A DNA stretch of 64,000 nt from Merluccius polli (Eukaryota; Chordata; Actinopteri; Gadiformes; Merlucciidae): contig JAOPHQ010004844.1 of the NCBI GenBank assembly GCA_030340625.1, positions 124,001 to 188,000 on the forward strand, written 5' to 3'. Positions within the stretch are counted from its first letter, which is position 1; each line of letters begins with the position of its first letter. The notes under the pieces are model-generated. The model ran no database searches and had not been told where the DNA came from. It was given only the letters and a program-made list of their open reading frames with translations. The position numbers were made by a program, and so were the translations under genes. Shown here in pieces: positions 56,590 through 64,000 of the stretch.

Positions 56590-58540
56590 TAATGTTGCAC
56601 AGTTGCAAAGATAAGACCCGGCTCTTGAGCCCCTGTTTGCTAAATGTGTCCCTGACTCAACCCAAGTGACAGGCAGGGAGCTGTTTATAATGAAGGGAAA
56701 GCAGTTGTATCACCACAGCAGAGTGGGTGACCAACTAGTTGTTCCTCAAGATGTGAGGCCCATTGTCCTTCAACTAGGCCATTCTTTTCCATGGACAGGT
56801 CATCTAGGGCAAGTGAAAACATTCTCTAGGATTTCATCTCAGTTTTATTAACCTCAACAGTGCCGAGCCATGGTCCAATTTTGTAAATAGTGTCCACAGT
56901 GCCAACTGACGGCAGCTGGCAGAACAGGAGATAGGGCTCCCCTTGTCACCATGCCAATTATTGATCATACCATTTTCTCGTATTGCCATGGATATTGTGG
57001 GCCCGCTAGAGAGGAGTAGCACAGGACATAACTATATACTGGTAATGTGTGACTTTACCACAAGATACCCAGAAGCTTTCCCACTCAAAAAGATCATACA
57101 GATGTTCTCAAGGGGAGGCTTACCAAGAGAGATCATCACAGATCAAGGCACACACTTTCACCTCAAAGCTGCTTAGGGAGGTGTTCAATATGCTAGGGTT
57201 TTGGGGAGTGAAGACTAGTCCCTACCATCCACAGACTGATGGCCTGATCAAACGATTTAACAAAACTCTCAAATCTATGTTGAGGAAATTTGTGGAGCAT
57301 TCAGGTTCTGACTGGGATAAGTGGCTCCCATTTCTCCTGTTTGCCTATAGAGAGGTGCCGCAAGCATCAACAGGATTCTGTCCTTTCCAGCTCCTTTATG
57401 GTCACCATATGAGGGGTCCACTTGATGTTTCGAAGGAAGCCTGGGAAGGACCGCAGCCGCAGCAGCATTTCAGTGTACTCTCATATGTCATGATGATGCA
57501 AGACAAGCTCTACCAGTTTCAGGAGCTAGCCAACAGTCATCTAGCACTTGCTCAGCAGCGTCAGAAACAGGGCTATGATAAGGCTTCCCGGAGAAGGTCT
57601 TTCCAAAAGGGCCAAACATTTCTAATTCTACTGCCAACTTCAGACAGTAGTCTCTTAGCCAAGTGGCAGGGACCATACAAAATCATCAAGAAGCTGGGTC
57701 CTGTGACGTATGTGCCTGATCGCCGTAAAAACCATCAGATTTTCCATGTGAACCTATTGAAGGAATGGACAGACCGGCCAGACGCATCAGGGCTCGTACC
57801 GTTGTGGATGAGGAGGAGCTGCAGGAACAGTATTTTCCCTCTTCAGTTGGAGGTGTGTTGCTGCCAGACCTGAGTCATCTGTCAACAATCCATCATGAGG
57901 AGCTGGAAGCACACATACAAGCCGTTAAAGTCTGTTCACCTCCAACAACCAAAAGAAAGGTATGGTCTTTCCTAGGGTTAGTCGGCTGGTACCGCCGATT
58001 TATTCCCAATTTCTCCTCCAGATCAGCAGTTCTCAGTGACTTGACCCGTAATTCAAGTCCTACAATGGTCAAATGGACTTCAGAGTGTGAGACTGCTTTT
58101 AATGATTTGAAAGACTGTATATGTCGGGAACCTGTGCTGCAATGTCCCGATTTCAATCTTCCTTTCACGGTGCAAACAGATGCTTCAGGAGAGGGTCTTG
58201 GGGCTGTTTTGCTGCAGGGAGAAGGTGAGGACCAGAGACCATTGCAGCATGTAAGTCGCAAACTTTTTCCAAGAGAAATGAGGTACTCCACTGTGGAGAA
58301 AGAAGCGTTGGCAGTGAAATGGGCTCTATACACTTTCAAGTATTATCTAATTGGCAAGGAGATACTGATCCCTGTGCTTTACAGTGGATCAGCAAAATGA
58401 GAACACAAATGCAAGAATCACCAGATGGTATCCATCTCTTCAACCATATCGTTTTCAGATCCAGTACAGACCAGGACACAAGAATGTGATCGCCGACTTC
58501 TTGTCCCATTCCTCTGAGTCTTAAGGGGGGGGGGGGGGGG
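56590..58540 (+). mobile_element. Ty3-like retrotransposon, integrase before RNase H (Gmr1-like), RT deleted
   Basis: Plus strand, several frames. 56660-56930 is an integrase zinc-binding part (H...H, C..C) with two stops. 56943-57790 is the integrase core and C-terminus: AMDIVGPLERS, ITDQGTHF, then PYHPQTDGLIKRFN, where the catalytic Glu is Lys, and KWQGPYKIIKKLGPV. The frame at 57765-58400 follows directly: SHLSTIHHEELEAHI, then the RT thumb/connection segment SFLGLVGWYRRFIPNF and RNase H (VQTDASGEGLGAVL, YSTVEKEALAVKWAL). Two more frame changes near 58365-58395 lead to RFQIQYRPGHKNVIADFLS and a stop at 58522. The RT palm is deleted. Integrase upstream of RT/RNase H is the unusual order described for Gmr1-like elements. 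A purine tract (58525-58540) and an LTR start follow. Confidence 0.8.
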
Positions 58541-58850
58541 TGTGACAAAGTGGGTGAGAGCATGCCATTCGTCACTGTAATATGTACCGTTAATATTATT
58601 AATTCACCTTTATTTGATGTGTGCATGTCTGTTTATCCTTTTGTTTATGTTAATGAGATCGCTGTTCTTTCGATGCCGTTTTACATAACTATCCCAGGTT
58701 TGTTTGTATTCAGCATTGTATGTCATCAGTTACCATCAAGCACATTTTCTGGTTAAGGATCACAGACAAGCAGTGCTAATTCGTTACCTTTTTATTTTTT
58801 GTTACAGAATGTGAAGTCACTAAAGTTTAGGTTTCCGCCATTTACATAGG
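58541..58850 (+). mobile_element. 3' LTR (5' part) of the Gmr1-like element
   Basis: Begins TGTGACAAAGTGGGTGAG directly after the purine tract. It runs through AT-rich sequence until about 58846, where transposon sequence (GGCGTCAGTTACGC and then the hAT at 58883) interrupts. LTR-like polyadenylation context (AATAAATTCCACTTC) occurs at about 60760, possibly its displaced end. No 5' LTR copy is seen upstream. Confidence 0.55.
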
Positions 58851-58882
58851 CGTCAGTTACGCTGGGGATGCTGGGGAGTACC

Positions 58883-60209
58883 TAGTGCTGGGCGGTACGA
58901 CCAAAAATTGATATCACGGTATTTTTCTAAATTCTAACGGTTTCGCGGTATATCACGGTATTTTTTTTTTCATGCATAATCAGGTGTTCACAACATATTC
59001 TACAGGTTGAGAGAGGAATTACTGCTGTAGATTGACTTAGGATGGACTATGTTACCAGCATGATGAATATTGTAGAATAATTCCACACTAGTAGTAAAGG
59101 TTTGGCACCAGATAATTATGCTGAGCCACTCATGAATCTAATGAAGTGAGGAATCATAGGCAAAGAGAATTGCAGTCAAAATACAAAACTTTTACTGTGC
59201 AAATTTCACAAACATCTTACAAACCAATACAAAAAGTAGTGCAACTTGCAATAACTATACTTTTGCTTCAAGTTCAAGCCCAGGTAGGCCTACAATACTA
59301 TTATTCAAGTAAATTTAAATAAAATAAGGAAAATATAAATATAAAAAATTGTTTTGAAGACACAATTTGCCTTAATATGGGCTTTGTACTGTATATTGAC
59401 ACCAAAAAAATATAGTAACTGTGCGTTCACACCGAAAGCGCACAAAGAGGAATCCGCCTTGTCCACTCCACCTAAGTCTCTTTTGTCCCCCTTCAGAATG
59501 TTCGTTCTTGCTTTTTTTTAATTTAAAGGGCCAGCGCGCCACACGCGCTAAACACCACCATGCAACTACTGCTGTAGCACAGCCCATTTACCGACATCGT
59601 TGATCACGGAAAGTTACTTGATGAAGTCATTAAAAACAGAATTACTCCGATTGGTTGGAGGGTGTAGGTTAAAAAGTGTTTATTTAAACTAGGAAAGACG
59701 TTGACGACTATGAAGACGCTATGGCCACGTTGCTTGGCAACGCCTGCATACGGGAGATATTAAATACTCTGCTCGACTTGTAAACAACACTTGCATAAAA
59801 TGGTTGTTTGGTCGACGTCGGTCTTTTTGAAACCAAAAAACCTCCAAACAGCAGACACGGCTCCTCTTTTTGGCACAAGTTCTTCTGTGTCATCATGTTC
59901 TACTAGTTCTGCAGCTTCGAGTTCGGAACTTTCTTCAATGTCTATCCTATCCATCATCACTGCAACGTAACTCCAGCACTAACCTAGGTTTGCCTCGCAG
60001 TCGTCCGAGAATACGCTCTGGTCGTAACATGTGTGTTTAGAAGCGCGCTGCGCAACATTGAAAAGGGTCCGTCTGAAACAGTGTCGCGCGGCGCAGCGTT
60101 CCGAACGTTGTGTAATCAAATACACCGGTATGCCGGTATATTAAAAATTCATACCGTAATGAAAATACACACCGGTATTCGGTGTGAACCGGTATACCGC
60201 CCAGCACTA
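58883..60209 (-). mobile_element. 1.33-kb hAT, internally deleted
   Basis: Starts TAGTGCTGGGCGGTACGAC and ends GTATACCGCCCAGCACTA, with 8-bp flanks GGAGTACC and CGAGTACC (7 of 8 identical). CCGGTAT/ATACCGG motifs cluster at the ends. It keeps a transposase N-terminus on the minus strand, but the catalytic core is deleted. Confidence 0.85.
59760..59957 (-). pseudogene. hAT transposase N-terminus, BED-finger start
   Basis: ATG at 59957. Acidic N-terminus (ESSELEAAELVEHDDTEEL), then SAVWRFFGFKKTDVDQTTIL and CKCC, the aromatic-rich start and CxxC of a BED zinc finger. A stop follows within 10 residues, before the His pair. Remnant of the parent hAT. Confidence 0.65.
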
Positions 60210-60217
60210 CGAGTACC

Positions 60218-61038
60218 CACCAGTTTTCATCAAGATTCATTTTGTCCCCACCACTTTTAAAAATGTGCAAACCAATTGCGACCGAAAAAATCCCCACATA
60301 CTCAACAGAAACCGTCAAGTCTAAATCATGCAATAGGCGCGCACGATGACATGGGTCATGGGTTGTACCAAGTCCGGGGGGGAGTTATTCATGTCAGGAT
60401 GTTTAGAGAGCATTGTATGTAAATTATATTATATTGAATTGTAGATTAAATAGTTTCGGAATGTTATGGTTGGAAATGTTTATTGAGGAAATGGCATAAA
60501 AGCTAACCCACCATTAGAAATACGAATATGTTTGAAGTATACTTAACTGCAAGGAGAATGGTACTGCCCAGATTCAGAGGCGGGACAATTGATTGCGGTA
60601 TTCAAGGAGTTGGTGTTTGGCTTCAGGGGGAGAGGCTATGTGACCGGAGGATATGTGTTTTGGATCCCTCATAGGGATTTAGCCATGAGTTCTCAGTTCT
60701 AACTTTATTTTTTGTTTATCTTTTGTAAATAATATCATGTATTGGCCATACAGTTGTAAATAAATTCCACTTCAGAGCTGCAAACCACGTCTGGACTCCG
60801 TCATATTGCACCCTCTGAGACCCTTTGGCTGAGCTATCTCACATCAGCACAGAGGTTGGCTGGATGAGAGAGGGAGTGTGGCTGAATGGGAGAGTTGGTT
60901 CCATTTCTCCTGCATTTTTTTAAGATGACAAATTCATAACCCAGCAAATTATACAACTGTCCTTGACCATGTATCAAATTTGTCACACTTTAATCGGTAA
61001 AAAATAATGTAGGGAAAAATACCACCTATCAGGTGTCC
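60218..61038. other. non-coding, LTR-like and transposon-flank sequence
   Basis: 60240-60275 (TTTGTCCCCACCACTTTTAA) is related to the element end at 4262-4290. 60370-60860 has a G-rich start, ACTTTATTTTTTGTTTATC and AATAAATTCCACTTCAGAGC, like an LTR 3' half (R-U5). No gene is seen. Confidence 0.4.
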
Positions 61039-61960
61039 AGAACTGCAAAACAGCTCTCTCAACTGCGCCACTGGCATTGGCATTGGCATTGGTCAGAGTT
61101 TATAATTGACTTTACCAATCACATGACATTGTTTCCAAAACATCATTAGTTTTCCAAGGAGAGCATTCTTGACAGGACTTGAACGCAGGTCTGCAGTGCT
61201 AAGCAACAGCAGCATTCTCCACTGGACCAGTGAGACACTGGCTGCTGCAAGCTCAAAGTTTATAATTGACATTACAATTCACATGACACAATATTTCTAA
61301 AAATGTATTAGCTTTCCAAGGAGAGCATTTTTGTCAGGACTCGAACCGAGGTCTGCAGTGCTGATATACAGCCTCACTCTCCACAGGACCACAGAGATGC
61401 TGGCTACCATATGATATGATCAGAGTTTATAATTGACATTACAATTCAATTGACATTGCTTCCAAAATTTCACAAGGTTTCCAAGGGGAGCATCCTTGTC
61501 CGGACTTGTGCTGAGAATCAGCAGTGGGCTCGACTGGACCACAGAAACACTGTATAAGATTTGGTCTGAGTTTATAATTTACATTACAATGCACATGACA
61601 TTGTTTCCAAAACATCATTAGGTTTCAAATGGGAGCGTTCTTCAGGGGAATTTAACTCAGGTCCGCAATTGCACGTTGCAATTCAGTTTGACATCATTTC
61701 CAAAATGTCATTCAGTTTGCATGGGGAGTGTTCTAGGCAGGACTTGAACTCAGGTCTGCAGCACTGACTTAGAGCAGCGCCCTCTATGCGACCACCGCCC
61801 CATGTTATTTAGTCAGAGTTTATAATTGACATTACAATTCCCATCACATTATTTTGTTTTTAAAAGTTGATTTCAGTGGTGAAAGCCTTGAAACCAGGTC
61901 TGCAGTGCTAACAAATTGGAATGCACTACATTGGACCACTGAGTCTCTGGCTATGTTGGA
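61039..61960 (-). repeat. tandem array of tRNA-like modules, about 145-167-bp period
   Basis: Five to seven diverged units separated by an AT-rich spacer (AGTTTATAATTGACATTACA at 61096, 61256, 61423, 61568 and 61816). On the minus strand units carry pol III-like boxes: A box TGGTCCAGTGG (61229-61219) with B box CGTTCAAGTCC (61185-61175); A-like TGGTCCTGTGG (61391-61381) with B GGTTCGAGTCC (61347-61337); B AGTTCAAGTCC (61750-61740). A-to-B spacing is 33-34 bases. A further TGGCGCAGTTGAGAGAG lies at about 61075-61059. The AGCACTGCAGACC stretch before the B box is shared. Some units are decayed. No complete cloverleaf is asserted. Confidence 0.7.
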
Positions 61961-63236
61961 GTGTAACAGACCTATTGTGTGTTCACCTGTATTGCGCCCC
62001 GGAACCTTTTGTATATGTTTGCCCGGTACCTTTTTAGAAGCGCACAGCAGCTATCACGGCAATGCGTGTCTCGCCATAGACATATATACGTAGACGCCTT
62101 ATGACGTGCTGGAACGTAACCCAGCGTCGCCGCCATATTGGTTGGGTCTCCTCACTCTAGTCTAGTGATGGATTTCATGATTCGTTTGCGCAAATCAGTT
62201 CGCGTCGTTCAGTTCGCCAAAAAGAGTCGTTTGTTCGTTTGTTCGTTCAGTCGTGTTTCCGGTAGCGGTGAATCGTTCACTGACTCGTTCAGACTCAGCT
62301 CCTCCCTCCATCCCTCGTTCTCATTCGCGAATCGCGAATGACAGCCGAGTCGGTCAGACTCGGCTCCTCCCTCGTTCACAACATTCAAACGAATCACGAA
62401 TGCAGTTCTCAGCTGAGTCGGTCTCTGTCAGACTCCCTCGTTCTCATTTACTAACTAATCACGAAATCACGATTCACAATCGTGCAATGGTGCAAATGGT
62501 TATCAATCAACACAACATTAACTAAGTTCCTTTCAGCTGAGGAGCGCTTCGTGTTCGGAATCGGGATATTGTTGCCCGGGCCCCGCACGTCAGCTCGAGC
62601 TCAATTTATCCTGAAAGGTGAGTCAATGTCGGTCATTTTATATATGAAGAAAAGTACCCGGATAAGGGGTAATAACAATAATAATGACACATAATAACAA
62701 TGTGTCGTAAAATGTATGAATAAAGACCAGGCTACTCAACAAGAAAATGCCCAGCTGTAGGCCTATTGCATAAATATAACTCTTGGTGGAAATGATGTAA
62801 CAAACCCCCTGAGGCTTTGCTTTACCTCAGAGATAGCCTACGATATGCGGCATAATATATCATTATCACCTACATGGACGTTCCAATTATGTTGAAGTCG
62901 TGTATCGTTGAAGCTAAGGTGGCTGACTAATATATAACTTGCTCCTGTCCTGGTGCAGTCAGTGCGCTTGTTAATACAAGTTGTATTAACATTATCACTT
63001 GTAATAACAATACTTGTTATTACAAGTGACCTTATTAAGGACGTAATAGTAGTGTAACTATTGATTACTTTATCAAAGCCAATATAACAAATTTGAGTTT
63101 TCCTTTAACCTTAGACTACAATAGGCCTATCCCTTAACACTGAATGAGCTACTGTCAACTGTGGAACACAGATTTTAACATCTCTTTTCGACTATGAAAT
63201 CATTTGAGATCAAATAGATTTTAATTAAAAAATGTT

Positions 63237-63244
63237 TTATTATT

Positions 63245-63286
<42 letters not shown>
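63237..63286. repeat. (TAA)n microsatellite
   Basis: TATTATTATTAATAATAATAAT, a trinucleotide tract that switches strand near its left end; another (TAA)n is at 49917-49960. Confidence 0.9.
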
Positions 63287-63379
63287 TAAAAAACAACGAA
63301 CATTGCAATTGAACATTTTTGGTCTTTGACCTACAGGGATGGCAGAAGAAATCCCAGGAACCTCTGGGAAACTGGCTGT

Positions 63380-63955
63380 TCACTTCAGGTTTGCATTAAG
63401 GAACATAACTTGTTGCGCCTTGGAGGGAGACAGACGGCTGCGCCTCTCTGAAATGATGAGCCCCATTTTACTGAACACCCTTTCAGATGGCACTGACGTG
63501 GCGACAACACACAGTCTCTCCATCATCAGCCGAGTGAGCCTCGGATAGATCACCGATCTACTTTTCCACCAGGTCAGCGGGTTGGAGGACCTAGGGATCA
63601 GTGCCTCTTGCAGGAAGGACCGGATCTCGAGGGTCGCTTCCGTGCCTGCATTGACGTGACTGACAAGCCCTGAGACCTGCTCGTCAAAGTCACCCCAGAT
63701 CATGCTCTCCCCTGTGGGTTGTCCCCCCGCAGCTCCTTGTTCCACCAGAGCTTCCTGCTGGGATGGATCGGAGATGGTCGCCTGTGCTGCAGCATTTGTA
63801 AGCCTTTGGATGGCAGACAGCAAGGAGTTGAACTCAATTCTGTGGAAACGCTTGGCCATCTCAGCGTTGAGTGCCGTCAAAAGGGACACCACCACAGGCT
63901 GCTTGAAGCGGCCGGTCCTGGTGTGACTTGCACTGAGCCTCTGCAGACCCCGCGC
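63380..63955 (-). CDS. hAT transposase, C-terminal exon (hATC dimerisation domain), partial
   Basis: An open frame runs from an acceptor-like site (TTCTTTAG ending at 63956) to a stop at 63380, about 190 residues, with no in-frame ATG near the start, so it is a 3' exon. It begins ARGLQRLSASHTRTGRF and ends with the hATC signature: PLTWWKSRSVIYPRLTRLMM, TSVPSERVFSKMGLIISE and RRSRLSPSKAQQVMFLN. This domain mediates transposase dimerisation and supplies the last catalytic-core helices. The catalytic acidic residues would lie in exons beyond the window. The frame is uninterrupted, so the copy may be fairly young. Confidence 0.8.
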   Translation of the reverse strand, partial: ARGLQRLSASHTRTGRFKQPVVVSLLTALNAEMAKRFHRIEFNSLLSAIQRLTNAAAQATISDPSQQEALVEQGAAGGQPTGESMIWGDFDEQVSGLVSHVNAGTEATLEIRSFLQEALIPRSSNPLTWWKSRSVIYPRLTRLMMERLCVVATSVPSERVFSKMGLIISERRSRLSPSKAQQVMFLNANLK

Positions 63956-64000
63956 CTAAAGAATTATTTTGGAGGCAGTCACGTAGCTACAGATAGGACA

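Larger units (their letters stand above)
62163..64000 (-). mobile_element. hAT with transposase, continuing past the window
   Basis: TAGTGATGGATTTCATGATT at 62163 resembles a hAT end, followed by GATTCGTT/TCGTTC/CGAATCA repeats typical of subterminal transposase-binding clusters (62175-62480). The minus-strand transposase C-terminus is at 63380-63955 and the element must extend beyond 64000. (TAA)n lies at 63237-63286. The right end and target duplication are outside the window. Confidence 0.65.

Overview
This window looks like a stretch of a teleost fish nuclear genome. The evidence is one intact vertebrate alpha-2 adrenergic receptor gene, GT-AG splice sites, very dense (CA)n/(GT)n microsatellites, long poly-G and poly-C runs, and many fish-type DNA transposons (hAT, PIF/Harbinger, TTAA-target T2/Kolobok-like) nested in one another. 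The species cannot be named from the sequence.

The only complete host gene is adra2c on the minus strand at 25633-27012, one exon of 459 residues. An 87-bp partial duplicate of its third intracellular loop lies about 480 bp beyond its stop, at 25068-25154. A second host-like gene, also minus, is broken. It is a C2H2 zinc-finger gene of a large teleost family that I know under SAMD3-like names. Four exon blocks (12382 down to 9298) keep splice sites and phase. It carries a frameshift in the first block, a 1.48-kb hAT in an intron, and another transposon just past the last recognisable exon.

Region by region: 1-5030 holds two LINE fragments, a 152-bp tandem duplication, and a PIF/Harbinger-like element (3813-5024) inside an older MITE. 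5030-9260 is hAT debris, a hAT with perfect target duplication (6919-7648) and a G-rich transposon with another hAT inside. 9298-12382 is the zinc-finger gene. 12660-17070 holds a long inverted repeat (13379-14304) and a transposon-like unit with an 89-bp-arm palindrome. 17100-19925 holds a LINE endonuclease fragment and two TTAA-target MITEs. 20000-29980 is quiet apart from adra2c. 29981-31346 is a Harbinger-like element with a broken Myb-like ORF. 31350-46130 is largely unannotated intergenic DNA with microsatellites. 46137-49621 is a decayed PIF/Harbinger element with Myb-like and transposase remnants and a nested hAT. 50017-53340 is a stack of three hATs followed by a Ty3 integrase fragment. 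54481-55760 is satellite-like. 56590-58846 is a Ty3-like element whose integrase precedes RNase H. 58883-60209 is a hAT. 61039-61960 is an array of tRNA-like modules. 62163 to the window end is a hAT with its transposase C-terminus.

The genes do not form a pathway. The layout is one conserved receptor gene in a landscape built by repeated transposon-into-transposon insertion, which exact target-site duplications allow to be ordered in several places. The most unusual items are the tandem tRNA-like array, the integrase-first Ty3 element, the internal module shared between different hAT elements, and the receptor-loop duplicate.
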